Part shown: in pieces, positions 22,971 to 61,174 of the stretch
Layout: every line of letters starts with the position of its first letter
Numbering within the stretch: position 1 is the first letter of the stretch
Assembly (NCBI GenBank): GCA_029962745.1
Contig: CM057157.1
Coordinates: 25,266,203 to 25,330,202, forward strand
Direction: 5' to 3'
DNA: 64,000 nt
DNA from: Echinometra lucunter
Taxonomy: Eukaryota; Echinodermata; Echinoidea; Camarodonta; Echinometridae
Position numbers and translations under genes: made by a program
Notes under the pieces: model-generated
Database searches by the model: none
Seen by the model: the letters and a program-made list of their open reading frames with translations, nothing else
What the model was told of the DNA's origin: nothing

Positions 22971-23219
22971 CTGTAAAAAATATTGGGGAAAAATTTAACC
23001 AGCACGAGAATAATTATGTATCCAACCAATTTTGGGCATATTTTTACCCAATGCGGGAAACATACTGCCCAGTTAAGGTAAAAATAAGCAGTAATTACTT
23101 TAGAATGGGCAAAATTTCCATCAAATTGGATAAAAAGAAATGCCCAAAGAAATGCCGAAAGTTGGTTGGATACATGATTACCCTCATGACACATTTTTGC
23201 CTAATATTTTTTTTGAGTG
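22971..23219. mobile_element. MITE with long imperfect inverted repeats
   Basis: Left arm (AAAAAATATTGGGGAAAAAT, TGTATCCAACCAA) mirrors the right arm (TTGGTTGGATACATGATTAC, CCTAATATTTTTTTT). No coding sequence. Confidence 0.65.
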
Positions 23220-23224
23220 TTTGA

Positions 23225-23990
23225 ACAACAAATGCACACGAAATAGAGAGTAAAGGACAAGAAGTACATTCTTTAAAAGTTAACAGCAATTTCCGCATGT
23301 AAGTGTAAGCAAATAAGTTAACCAATTTGCTACTGGAACTGGGTGGCCCCTGCATTAAGTCTATGGGAGAATAAGAATTCAATGGTTAACGAGTCAAAAG
23401 AAAACGTGATGTAGTATCATTAACTTAGGGAGTTTGAAGGTAAATTAACATAAACAGACTGGTGATATAACATTTGCTCCTACGACAGTTGTTCCTGTCT
23501 TAAAGACATTGGTTAACATTGTTATGATTTTAAAAAATCTTGTTTTGTTACTTGAAAATAGGATAAACATAAGGGTTATAGTGTAAAAACACCAGTCTGA
23601 AAGTTTCAAAGTATAATATCCACAGGAAGTATTTTTAAATATAAAAAATGTGAACCAATGTTTGAAAAATATAAGAGGGGCGGTTGCACAGAATAGACAT
23701 AAGGAGTGCGCATGTGTGACTCACCTTACCGTACTGTGTGTATTGGCGAATCACGCAGCGGGAGGCACATAACGGCATTTTCAAATTCAGGCGAAGTGGT
23801 CCTCTTAGTGAGACGAAGGATAATAAAATCGCCTTTTGTGTCTCACTTACACTTTTTCATTCCAAATTATGGTTGGTTTCAGGGTTTCTGAGTACAAATA
23901 CAAGTACTCATACACATGTTTCATCTTAGTTTGAGAATTTTTTAAATCAGCTACTCACAAAGTTAGCCAATGCCTTTGATTCTCCGAAGA
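23225..23990. other. No gene recognised
   Basis: Short open frames at 23706-23929 have no domain support. Sequence otherwise AT-rich. Confidence 0.4.
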
Positions 23991-23992
23991 CA

Positions 23993-24222
23993 TACTCTCT
24001 CAAAAAAAAGTGAACACGTTCACTCTGTTAGGGGTGACCTCAGGGATCACTCACAGTCCCTGAGTGATCACTGAGGTCACCCCTCAAAGAGTGAATAAAG
24101 AGTGAATATCACAGTTTTTACTCTTAATTCACTCTAAATGCACTCTCTTCTGAAATTCACCCCTAACAGAGCGAAAGCGTGCACTCTTTTTTTTTTTTTT
24201 TTTTTTTTTTTTTAGAGAGAGA
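23993..24222. mobile_element. MITE of the AGAGTGAA family, copy 2
   Basis: Same tips (ACTCTCTCAAAAAAAAGTG) and same central GATCACTGAGGTCACCCCT as the copy at 9220-9544, but shorter. It lies about 200 bp upstream of the first recognised receptor exon. Confidence 0.8.
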
Positions 24223-24427
24223 GTAGGGTTAGCGTTAGGTTTGTGATAGGGGTTTTGGTTCAAATTAATGTGAGGATAAGGGTTAAGATTAGTGTAAGGG
24301 TTGGGGTGGGTTTAAAAGTTTGTCTGCCTTAACGTTGTCCTTGTGGCCGGAGCAAATGTCATGGAAGGAGACGGACAGGCTGTATGATTTTAGATGATTT
24401 TTTTTTAAATATTTTGTCTGATTCCAG

Positions 24428-51644
<27,217 letters not shown>

Positions 51645-51698
51645 ACTTTAAATGTCTGAATACCGAACTGGGATACCCTATGGGGATACCCTATGTAG

Positions 51699-52039
51699 CA
51701 TTGGCGTAAATACCGTGGAGATGAAGATCTATATTCCACACTTTTTGAGAGGGGATGATTGCTTGTATTAGTGCACTTTTCATAGAAGAAATAACAGTTT
51801 AATCAATCAGTTGTTGATTTTTTTAAAATAAATCTATCAAAAGCAAAGGTTATGGTAGTAAAATTTCTATTTGAAATGCTATTCAAAACACAAGTGATAA
51901 GATTAGAAGGTCCCGAGAGTATGAAGGTGGTTGTGTGGGTGTGAGGGTGAATGTGTACTCGAGTTTGATTTCGCACTAAAATTTACGGCAAAAGATTTCG
52001 ATCATCCCCTCCACACGTGGAAACGGATTTACGCCGGTG
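51699..52039. mobile_element. hAT-type GGCGTAAAT MITE just after the LGR stop
   Basis: Tips CATTGGCGTAAATACC and GGATTTACGCCGGTG with flanks CTATGTAG / CCATGTAG (7 of 8 match). It begins 55 bp after the receptor stop codon and contains the first AATAAA downstream of it (51827-51832). Confidence 0.85.
51827..51832 (+). other. Candidate polyadenylation signal inside the MITE
   Basis: AATAAA, the first after the receptor stop at 51644. Position suits a ~200-nt 3' UTR; use is inferred. Confidence 0.4.
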
Positions 52040-52319
52040 CCATGTAGATTCCAGCCTGAAAAACATTCATGATCCTTGGTACTGTATGGGCCACAAAAAA
52101 TACCAATGTAGAAAATGTTTGATCCGTATGGTTGTAAGTATTTTCTGTGTATAAGGGACTTTTCTACGGCTTGTCCAACTCGCTTAGTATTTCTCTTTCA
52201 TAAAACATTGATTTGGAGATTTAGAAACTTAAGTCCAGTGATTCTGTAAATGCGCAAACTGAAAATTTTATGAGTCCTGCAAAAGTAGCCTGATAAGGAT
52301 ATACAGCCGGGTCAGAAAA

Positions 52320-52685
52320 ATGTCCCATCATTTGAAGTTGTCTTGTTTGAAGTATGAACATTTAATCATGGGTTTCATGATATGTCTTGGTAGAGTTATC
52401 CTCCCAGCATTTATTGGTACCCTTTTCATTTGGATCTTTGCATGCATGACTAACAGACAATCTTTAGAAGACTGCAAAATCTCACTTGCGCCAAGTGGCT
52501 GGGTGAAGAATAAAACAAATTTTGAAAGAATTTATAACTTATGTGCACACAGAAAGACACACACACTGACTCACTCTGTAGTATTGTTCGATATTTTACA
52601 GTTAGTCTACAACACTTTAGACCTAGATAATGTAACTCTTGTAAAAGCAAAATCATGCTCGTTCGTATGTTCTCGTGTTTTATAA
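52320..52685 (+). CDS. Unidentified 121-codon ORF (doubtful)
   Basis: Open from ATG at 52320 to a stop at 52683-52685, with one hydrophobic stretch (VILPAFIGTLFIWIFAC). No known domain, no splice support and no homologue recognised. It could be chance or a repeat remnant. Confidence 0.2.
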   Translation: MSHHLKLSCLKYEHLIMGFMICLGRVILPAFIGTLFIWIFACMTNRQSLEDCKISLAPSGWVKNKTNFERIYNLCAHRKTHTLTHSVVLFDILQLVYNTLDLDNVTLVKAKSCSFVCSRVL

Positions 52686-52689
52686 CCGT

Positions 52690-53105
52690 GTGGTTTATTC
52701 GTTGTGAAAACTGTCTTTGGACGAACCAGTTGACAGCTCATCGAAAAATAACAGCTAATGAAATACTTGTGTAATGTTTATGTGGTAAAAGATCGTGTAT
52801 TAAGTAACATAAGGAGTTTTGTTAGGAGGGGACACTTTTATCTTGTGGGAGGAATGGTCTCACATATACAAATGAATTGCGACCAAGGTTCGATGGGGGC
52901 AATGTTTTCTTTTCTCCTTCATATGTCTGTTTTCGTCACCATGTCTTTTCTCTCTCTCTTTCCATTTTCTCTGTCTGTCTGTCCTGTCCGTCTATCTGTC
53001 AGTCTGTCTGTCTCTTTCTCTCTTGCTCTTCGCTCTTTTGCCTGGTGACCGGAGACCCTTGACCCCTGGAGCCATGCTACTAATAAAAAATATAGGAATC
53101 AAGAC
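52690..53105. other. No gene; CTGTCTGT-rich tract
   Basis: Degenerate (CTGT)n/(CTCT)n tract at 52945-53030. Confidence 0.5.
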
Positions 53106-53107
53106 CA

Positions 53108-53265
53108 GGGGCCCGTTGCATAAAACTTTTGCCGGAGTTTTTTATGGCAAAATTTGAGGAAACTACGGCAAAAAAAAAATTGCCATAGTTTCCATTACAT
53201 AAAAATTTGCCAGAATTTTTTTTGCCAGAAAAAAAGTCTGGCAAAAGTTTTATGCAACGGGCCCC
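53108..53265. mobile_element. GGGCCCGTTGCATAAA MITE
   Basis: Ends GGGGCCCGTTGCATAAAACT and TTTATGCAACGGGCCCC are inverted. The interior repeats TTGCC/GGCAA around poly(A)/(T). Confidence 0.85.
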
Positions 53266-53269
53266 AGGG

Positions 53270-54500
53270 CACAAAAATAGACAATTCCCCTCTCGTCTGA
53301 TAGAAATTAAAGACGAAATTCTTTATTTCAAGGTAATTCTTGATGAAGATCATTTAATATAGAAACATAATATATCAAGACAAAAACATCGTGCAAATGT
53401 TCTAAGCAAACGAGGTAAATCTTAAAGTCTCTCTTTTATGACAGTTAATTGATCGGTATATAGGTTCATATTTTAAGAATCTGATTAGAAATGATACATG
53501 CACATATTCTAACCAAAAGTACGCTGAAAACAGTAATTATTCATTGAATACATTTTTAAAAAGGATAATATACATTACAATCACACCTGCTCTCAATAAT
53601 CACGCTAACTGATTCTTTATGGAACTTTAAATTGTGCAATTTTCCCTTTTAAGAAAGGCGTATTCTTTTTTACAGAATTATTCTGAATTTGAAAAAAGCA
53701 AGCAGATGTGGATTGTTTTCCTTATGCTTTTACAAGTATTCTTGTTTTGTTCTTCTCTTAGTTTCTTTTTGGCACACATATCAGAAGGCGCAACGGAATG
53801 TTGAGAGCGGACGATGCGGGGGGGGGGGGGGGGGGGCAAAGCATTGTACGCTTAACAGTAGATGCCCATCAGTGCATTGTCTGCTTCCAGCGTTCAGGGG
53901 CGCCTACATATCAGGTATATAGATTTCAAAATATGTCATTCTTATTAATCATACTAGATTGATAGTTTTAATTGGCAAAGGAAAGGTTGGCAAATCGAGA
54001 GGAAGGCAAAAGAAAGGCAATATGAAAACATAGCTTTGCATTGCTAGAGAGTTTGTTTTTTTCCACAGGAGGCTTAGTGTAGCCAAAACGCTAAATCTAC
54101 AATCAATAAAATGCACGTCAAAAATTCGCGTCGTTTGGGGTGCTCGACCAAGGCCATTGGCTGAACCACGATTGTTGTATAAAATGAGATATGAATGAAA
54201 TATGATACTTATTTAACTATGATTCTGTGAATTGTAAGCCTATTGTCATTTTTGTGATACCATCGAAGGTGGGCCTAGAAAAGATTCCGAATAAACTGGA
54301 CATCGCGATGTAGAATGGCTCCGCTTAATGCAGCTGTGTCATGCAAATGAATGAAAAATGTTCTTAAATGATTTTGCATATTTACTTTTGGTTACTTCAC
54401 TACAATCAAACTTGAATGTCATATTAATCATTAATGCTGTAAATTGAAATTAGTTTTAGCGTATCATTTGGCGCAACAAAATTTTGGCGTAAATGTACAG
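53270..54500. other. No feature recognised
   Basis: AT-rich with a G run at 53818-53836. No supported ORF. Confidence 0.4.
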
Positions 54501-54504
54501 TATC

Positions 54505-54650
54505 ATGTATGCAAATTTTGTGGAAAAAATCAACACTTACTTCATCAATGTATGCAAATTTTGTGGAAAAAATCAACACTTACTTCATCAATGTAACCAT
54601 TCTATCATGATTTTCCTTTATTGACCAATAAATTAATCTGAATCTGAATG
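54505..54650 (+). repeat. 43-bp exact tandem duplication and LINE-like tail
   Basis: 54505-54547 and 54548-54590 are identical (starting ATGTATGCAAATTTTGTGG). The next bases end in AATAAATTAATCTGAATCTG, the tail style of a LINE 3' end. Confidence 0.75.
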
Positions 54651-54659
54651 ACCACTGAG

Positions 54660-55490
54660 GTGTAGTTTCGGGAGCTCATAGTCATTATGTACCAATGTGT
54701 CGGTGAGAGGTTCACAAAATGGTTATCAGGCCGCAGCATTCCCCTCCATTTTGGAATTGTTTTGAATCTATATTTCCGCTGAACGATGCGACGCATGCAA
54801 ACTCTAAAACCTAAAACCTAATTTTTTACATGAAATAAAGAAATCCACATGCATGCAGTTCGTTATGACTTTTGTGTACATCATTCCTAAGAATATACTT
54901 CATTGTGACCGCGTCCAGTACTGATCTCATATTTCTGTATTCGATAGTCGCCGAGGCCGAGTATACACATTGGCACCGATAAGAGGAATGATGAATTACA
55001 AGTGGTTTATAAAGAAAGGCTCTTACATAACAGTCGATAGTAGCCTAATCCGTATCATATTGAACAATAATAGGAGAAAACATATCACGGCACGTGTTCC
55101 ATCCTAAATCCCTCTTCAAAATCTTGGATCCACAACTGCTAGAACTTCGCGGAGATTGAAACAAAGTGTTATTACAGCTCTTGAATGATTATGGAGTTCG
55201 GTGATCTATAATGTCAATCATGGTTACACCTAAAGACAAATCAACAACCTTTCGATTTTTTTAAGCAAGATGCATACTGTGCAGGTATGAACGTCCTTAA
55301 ATTCTGTGCTGTACGGAAGCAATTATATTTTGTCAGATTTGCAAAATAATGTGGAACCTAAGTCCTTGAGAGTTAACCATTGTTAGCGCCTTTCCCAAAT
55401 AAAGCATTCTCGCTTCGGATCTGGGATCTCCAACCTACGAGATTACGAGACCACTTTCTAACCCTTCCTATGACCTTATCTTGGAAAGTT
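54660..55490. other. No feature recognised
   Basis: AT-rich flank 3' of the minus-strand gene; AATAAA on the minus strand occurs only near 54620, within the LINE-like tail. Confidence 0.4.
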
Positions 55491-55497
55491 TGAAGCA

Positions 55498-56133
55498 TTA
55501 TTGGTTGTGGAAATTACTTGCCACTGTCTTCTCCTTCGATTGGCACAACCCTGCAAAGCACGACGTACTCTTCTTCCTTCTGGGTTTACTCTCGTCATCC
55601 GATTCTGCTGAGGACACTGATTTGTTATCATCATATGCCTGATTCATGGCTCTCTGCATTGTCTTTCGACGACCCAGGGCGTCCTCAATCCTCTTGGGGT
55701 CTTGGTAAAACCTCGCGGCCTCAGGTGCGACTTGGTTCATCCTTTGATTGCTTCGTTCATTCCCATCATCCAGAGAATGATTGTGTCTGTCCTGACCATT
55801 ATTCCCCCTTGCAGCACTGGTTTTCCTTCTATTCTTGGTTTTCTTTTTCTTTCCTTTTCTTTCTTTCTCGGTTTCTGCTCTGCTGGCGGGTCTTGTCGGA
55901 CGTTTAGGAGGGGATTTAGTTTTTGAGGACTTCCCCCAACATGATATGCTCTCTTTCTCTTTATCTTCCGTCACTACGTCACCATCATTATAGAACAAAC
56001 TCGCTTTCGAAACACTTCGCATTGGCTTCGGGCTTGGCGGTTTCTCTTCCTCGGCTTTCGGAGTCGGTTGGTCGCCATCTGCATAAAAGGCGTTTCCCGC
56101 GGTTGTCTCTGGAGCGCTGCAGGAAGACCCCAT
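55498..56133 (-). CDS. Putative N-acylated basic protein with FYxD repeats
   Basis: 211 codons, ATG in good context (AACATGG). The N-terminus MGSSCS fits N-myristoylation of Gly2 with a palmitoylatable Cys5, predicting membrane attachment. Three short repeats, NAFYADGD, SLFYNDGD and ARFYQDPK, lie near residues 14, 47 and 140. The middle is a Lys/Arg-rich tract (RKGKKKKTKNRRK). The rest is Ser/Glu/Lys-rich and probably disordered. No enzymatic domain. A good acceptor (CATTTTCAG) at 56180 suggests a 5' UTR intron upstream. Near the C-terminus GTG|GCAAGTA could be a GC-type donor, so the last codons are uncertain. I recognise no family. Confidence 0.7.
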   Translation of the reverse strand: MGSSCSAPETTAGNAFYADGDQPTPKAEEEKPPSPKPMRSVSKASLFYNDGDVVTEDKEKESISCWGKSSKTKSPPKRPTRPASRAETEKERKGKKKKTKNRRKTSAARGNNGQDRHNHSLDDGNERSNQRMNQVAPEAARFYQDPKRIEDALGRRKTMQRAMNQAYDDNKSVSSAESDDESKPRRKKSTSCFAGLCQSKEKTVASNFHNQ

Positions 56134-56179
56134 GTTGGGCTAGGATATCAGCTAGTTGTTCGATAAATAATTCGATGAC

Positions 56180-56715
56180 CTGAAAATGACAGGGGAAAGG
56201 TTTTTTTTTTTTATTACATATACCATTATTCTTTGTAGTCAAATTGTTGTTTGTTTTTTTTTCTCTCTCTCTCTCTGATTTCTTTATTGATATCAGACCT
56301 TGCAGTATTAATTCCGATAACCATGCACCAGAAATGAATGATTGTTCAACTTCACTTAAAATTTTTGAGCCCGGTTGCATTGACAAAATTTACAAAAGGA
56401 CCGTCTACTTTTAATCCTATTTGTTATTGTTTTGGTTTTTGCGGGTTTGTTTTTTTTAATCAAAATTTTAAAGGAAAAATTGTCCATTGATGCATATCGA
56501 AGAAATGTGAAAAGAAAAATCGACCCTCCCCAAGTATGGGTAAAGTATGACTACCTTCACAAGCAGTGCTTAATTATTCTCGCCCTCTATCCAGCTATGA
56601 ACAACTTAAACCACCGCCGCCGCCGCCCCCCCCCCGCCCCTTGAAAGCATGACATGCCAGGGAATTGTCTTCTATCTTAATTCATGTTGTTTGATATTGA
56701 AATGAATTACAATTC
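56180..56715. other. Upstream intron or flank, no further feature
   Basis: AT-rich sequence with (CT)n at 56262-56276 and a CCGCCGCC/poly(C) run near 56612-56640. Confidence 0.4.
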
Positions 56716-56721
56716 ATTTCA

Positions 56722-56890
56722 ATAGGAGCTGTGTGGTATATTGGTAAACTCTCTTGACTCTCATTCATGAGGTCCTAGGTTCGATCCACCTCCCTTGGAC
56801 CAAGTGCTTAAGCCCATCTTTGTCCCTCTCGACCCAGGTGTATTAAATGGGTGCCTGGCGATGCGGGGGTAATAATAATTGTAGTGCCCT
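56722..56890 (+). repeat. tRNA-derived SINE, same family as 43655-44125
   Basis: GAGCTGTGTGGTATATTGG, TCTCTTGACTCTCATTCATG, GGTTCGATCC and CTCTCGACCCAGGTGTATTA match the head-to-head pair. Confidence 0.75.
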
Positions 56891-56959
56891 CCCCTCAGGA
56901 AAAATAGTATCAGTAATGATGATGCTTCCCTGGTAAATATAATCAACATCATAAGTATC

Positions 56960-56991
56960 ATTGTTTTATTATCATAATCATCATTATTACT

Positions 56992-57029
<38 letters not shown>

Positions 57030-57030
57030 T
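56960..57030 (+). repeat. (ATC)n microsatellite
   Basis: Run of ATC units, purest at 56994-57028. Confidence 0.9.
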
Positions 57031-57426
57031 CTTAATGTCATCATTTCTCCTATTGCTATCATCTGTCAAATTAAAATCACTATAGGTAATAAAGGTAATA
57101 AAGTTGACCTACTTGACCTACTTGACCTACTGAGAATAAGTATACCTTTTAAGTGTTACTGACCTTTCACGGTACAAATGGATAAGGTGAGGTTACTAAT
57201 GACAACATAATTTCTACTCACTGATTATGGCTCCAGCTTTGGCAAAACTATATGCTATGAGTGACTCGTCCTTCTAAACATTGACATTCATGTTCCTTTT
57301 TCCATCATATCCGCAGAGAAGTTTCCCAATTCACAGAAGCACTTTAGATAATTATCTTTTCACATCCAGGATACAGATACAGAGTTTTCGTGGTGTGTTC
57401 TATCCGCTTCAATCAATGCATTAAAA

Positions 57427-57527
57427 ACATCAAGGTCGGTTTCCTGTCATCAAGGCGCCAATAGAATTACAGAGAGGTGTTTAAATGATGTTCCATTAAT
57501 TATTGCCTAGGCGACGCTGGAGTTACT
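57427..57527 (+). promoter_or_regulatory. 101-bp duplicated noncoding segment, copy A
   Basis: About 93% identical to 61335-61435, including an exact 35-bp block. It contains TCAAGGTCG (nuclear-receptor-like half site), TTTCCTG (Ets-like), CATTAATTA (homeodomain-like) and TTGCCTAGGCGAC (similar to an RFX X-box). The regulatory reading is inference; it may simply be a repeat. Confidence 0.35.
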
Positions 57528-57853
57528 ATAAGGCTCCCCCATCGACTGTTGTAATGTTCTTCCATTCCATTCCTCTTGTTTTTTTTAAACCAGGACCCTT
57601 TCTCCCAAGGTGTGTTGTGGATACACGGAACACAAATATAGCACTGGCTACCGTCGACCAGACCCAGACGCAGGCCTAGATCAAACAGACTCGTATCGAT
57701 TGATTATGTAACATGTTTTGTGTTAAAAGTGTTTCTGTCACTTCGCAATGCCATTTCGCTCTCTCGAGATGAAAGGTTTTATTTTTCTCTCTTTTATTCA
57801 TCGAGAGCAAGATATGTGATAAGAAAAAGTAGTCGTCTCCAAGGGGTTGTCAC

Positions 57854-58675
57854 CAGTGGCGTAGACAGGTTCTTACATCTGGGGGGGGGGGGGGATGATT
57901 TGCTGTTCAAGATAAATCGAGGATCAATTTCGTATACAGATACACACACACGCACCCGCACACACCTGCACAGACCCCCTTACACACATTTTAATTTTTA
58001 TCTTGCGAGCGAGGGAGCCAAAAATTACCATTTTCTGGTTTTCAATCGCATTTTCAAATAGAAATTCTGTAATATGATGAGCGAGCGAAGCGAGCTAGCC
58101 AAAAATAACCACTCTTCTGGTTTTCTATCGCATTTTCAAACAGAAATTCTTAAATATGATGGGCGAGCGAGCCAAAAATAAGCGCTTTCTGGTTTTAAAT
58201 CACATTTTCAAATAGAAATTCTAACATATGATGATTGTTTATGACAAATTGATAAAAAATTTTATTAACGATTAATTCAAATATCATTTCTTTCTTTAAA
58301 AAGTGAAGGGGGGATATTTGTACAAGCCATCCCCCTCTCAAAAAAGTGGGGGATATATCCCCCCCCCCCCATCTCCCCGGGATTTACGCCAGTGATGCAC
58401 AGACATAAATAGAAGATATACGCACCGTGACAAACGAATATAGAATATGGACTGACACACATTATTGCATATTTGCATCACGCTATTTTTTTCTTTTTTT
58501 CAATTTTGTTGTTACACCACTTCAGAAAACTGTGACAACGCCGAAATTACCCAAAAGTAATATAGATAACTACATAAATCAGAATAATGATCGATATAGT
58601 TATGATAGTAATCCTCATTTCAGTCACATTAACGATGATGATGATGATAACTATTATTATTATCATAGGCATAAC

Positions 58676-58760
<85 letters not shown>

Positions 58761-59008
58761 TTAATAATAGTACATTACTAATTATTATTATTACTATTTT
58801 TATTGTTGTTGTTCTAATGATAATAATTATTATTATCATTATTGCTGTTCCTCTCATTTCTTAACATGTTAATTCAGTTTAATTGTAAGCAAACATCCTT
58901 CCCTAAAACCTGGGGGGGGGGGTGATTGTACATGTCATCCCCCACCTTGTGAGGCGGGGGGATGCATACCCCTCATCCCCCCCCCCCCCCCCACTGTCTA
59001 CGCCCCTG
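57854..59008. mobile_element. hAT-type element with nested repeats
   Basis: Tips CAGTGGCGTAGACAG and CTGTCTACGCCCCTG are flanked by an exact 8-bp duplication GTTGTCAC (57846-57853, 59009-59016). Inside are tandem GCGAGCGAGCCAAAAATA units (58000-58200), the right end of a GGCGTAAAT element (GGGATTTACGCCAGTG near 58390) and an (AAT)n tract at 58668-58770. No transposase. Confidence 0.85.
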
Positions 59009-59496
59009 GTTGTCACGCACAGTATGTCTATAGTCAAACATGTTGGCAATGGCCTGTCAGGTCCATGGTGAGGGACATTGGCGTATATCCCGGGGGATGG
59101 GGGATATATCCCCCCCCCCCATTTTTTGGAGAGGGGGATGGCGTGTACAAATATCCACCCCACTTTTAAAGGAAGAAAATATATTTTAATAAATCAGTTA
59201 TAAACAACCATAATATTTTAGAATTTCTATTTGAAAATGGGACTGAAAACAAAAAATTTTTTTTTTTTTTGGCTCGCTCGTCATATTTTAGAATTTCTAT
59301 TAAAAAATGCGATTAAAAATGAGAAAAGTGGTTATTTTTGGCTCGCTCGCTTCGCTCGCTCGTCATATTTTAGAATTTCTATTCGAAAATGTGATTAAAA
59401 AAACAGAAAAGTGGTCATTTTTTTGCTCGCTCGCAAAATAAATATCAAAATGTGTGTAAGGAGTTCTGTGCAGGTCGGTGAGGGTGTGTGCTTATA

Positions 59497-60088
59497 GACC
59501 AATTTCACAACCCAAGAGGGCAGCAGACTGTTCAACACAGTTCGACATACTGCGGTGGGCGCTCCGACTTTTATAGTACACAAGTTAATAGCGCGTTATT
59601 TGTTCGATTTTTTGTCTATTTTGACCAATATATGCAGATTTCTTTTAATATTTGCAATGAGAAATTGTCAGGGAAGTTCAGGTCGCAGCTGTGCGGTGCT
59701 CGAATGCCACAAGAATTGGAGAAAGTTTAAAAATTGGAAGCTAACTGAATGCGAAATTCACTCGCTTTTGACTCATGAAGCCTGTTTGTGTGAGAAGCCG
59801 TACTCCCTACACAGGTTTCCGTAAGCAATGCGAAGGAATCCGTCGCCAGTGGGTAAAAATATCAACAGGAAGGATTTTGCAGTCAAGAAACATTATCATT
59901 ATGTACTTTGGCGTAAAATTTAATGAGTGAAAACATGACTTTGTAAACAGGGTAAGATTGAGGGCTCCCGTTTACTACGGCTTCTATGCTGCAATCAAAC
60001 TTATACTGACAAAACTAAGTTGAAAAACATTACTATCGAAAGTATAAAAATACAAATACGAATACATAAACCGGAGGTGAAATTGGTC
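59497..60088. mobile_element. Nested element with GACCAATTTCAC inverted ends
   Basis: Tips GACCAATTTCAC and GTGAAATTGGTC. The host reads CTTATA before and AATACTTAAG after, while the uninterrupted sister at 61175-61656 (minus strand) reads TTTATACTTAAG. The insertion thus duplicated AT or ATA. It carries a THAP-like fragment. Confidence 0.75.
59657..59900 (+). pseudogene. THAP-like zinc-finger fragment, frameshifted
   Basis: From ATG 59657 the frame reads Cys-rich sequence with SCAVLECHKNW, TECEIHSLLTHEACLC and PYSLHRFP: a C-x4-C, C-x2-H, H-x2-C-x-C pattern as in THAP-type domains of transposon proteins. It meets a stop at 59822. The domain appears to continue as RRQWVK in another frame (59841-59858) and INRKDF back in the first frame (59861-59878), so two compensating indels broke it. 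THAP domains bind DNA in P-element-type and other transposases. GTAAGC at 59821 could alternatively be a splice donor. Confidence 0.6.
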
Positions 60089-60579
60089 AATACTTAAGTG
60101 TCAGATCGACAGAAAAAAAAATCGTCAAAAAGTCGATCATTCCCCCCCCCACTCCTCAAAGTGGATTTACGCCGGTGGTGAGGGAGCAAAACGACCGAGG
60201 TACTTAACCCCTCGTCTACTGGAACTGGGTGGTCCCTGTACTAAAGTCTATGGGAATGTGATAATTCAGTAGTCAACGGGCTAATTGTTTCCATTATCTT
60301 CTTTGTGCTATATTTCCCCTTCTCTTCTTCGTTATATCTCTCTCCAACCCCGCTCTCTCTCTCTCTCTCTCTCTTTATATACCCCCCCCCTCCTCCTCCT
60401 CTCTCTCTCTCAAGAATCACCCTGTGTACATACATGAAGCAACACCTTGACGGAATAACGATCGTCTCTATAAAGTAATCCGTTGATTTTTTTTCAAAAA
60501 GAGAGAGGTATATCATGGCTCCGTGGAGTTGCATGATAGGGAGCATGGGTATAGAGTTTTCACTTTCTTGATACAGTTG

Positions 60580-60826
60580 CATGGGCGTCAATCAAGGGGG
60601 GAGACAGGGGGACATGTCCCCCCGAAAAAAAAATTGTTTAAGGTTGGGGGACACAATAGGTATGCTTCCAAAAACTCCAAAAAAATTTAAGCTGTGGATC
60701 TTTGTGTGTTTGTATATGTGTGTATGCCCCCCCCCCCCAAAAAAAAATTATGTTCCCCCCCAAAAAAATTTCTAGTGTCTCTCCCCCCCCCAAAAAAAAT
60801 ATATATACACAGGATTAACGCCCCTG
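60580..60826. mobile_element. Small hAT-type MITE
   Basis: Tips CATGGGCGTCAATC and GGATTAACGCCCCTG; flanks TACAGTTG / AACAGTTG (7 of 8). Interior is poly(C) and poly(A) runs. Confidence 0.7.
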
Positions 60827-61174
60827 AACAGTTGCATACATGTACAATGCTCCATGCGTGTGGGTCGACCATCAAGGAGACACAGCTCGGAGGTGAAAGT
60901 GGTGAGTGCGCCCCCTCTAATTAATATGGAATCGAGGCCTGGTCACCTTTTATTAATTTTTAAAAAAAAATCTTGAAAGGTTTTTTTTTTTGTTCAACAT
61001 TCATTATTCAACATAACAATACAAAGTATGCTTTACATTGGTTTTGTAGAACATAAACAGTGCATCTTGGCACGATACATAATCTGACATTAAATCATTT
61101 TATGACAAAATGATACCACAAAGACCCAACATAACAATGCCATGAAAGGAGAACACATTTTTCCTTATTACAAT

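Larger units (their letters stand above)
59076..60177. mobile_element. hAT-type GGCGTAAAT element, interrupted
   Basis: Tips CATTGGCGTATATCCC and GGATTTACGCCGGTG with exact 8-bp duplication GTGAGGGA (59068-59075, 60178-60185). Interior GCTCGCTCGCTTCGCTCGC units match sister copies. A second element (59497-60088) sits inside it. Confidence 0.88.

Noticed and set aside
58427..58864. 145-codon Asn-rich frame
   Set aside because: Produced by an (AAT)n microsatellite inside a hAT element.
59821..59826. Splice donor GTAAGC ending a THAP-like exon
   Set aside because: The domain seems to continue across the site in shifted frames, so a broken single exon is the simpler reading.
60061..60180. A gene promoter for the THAP-like frame
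   Set aside because: The sequence is explained as the ends of the two nested transposons.
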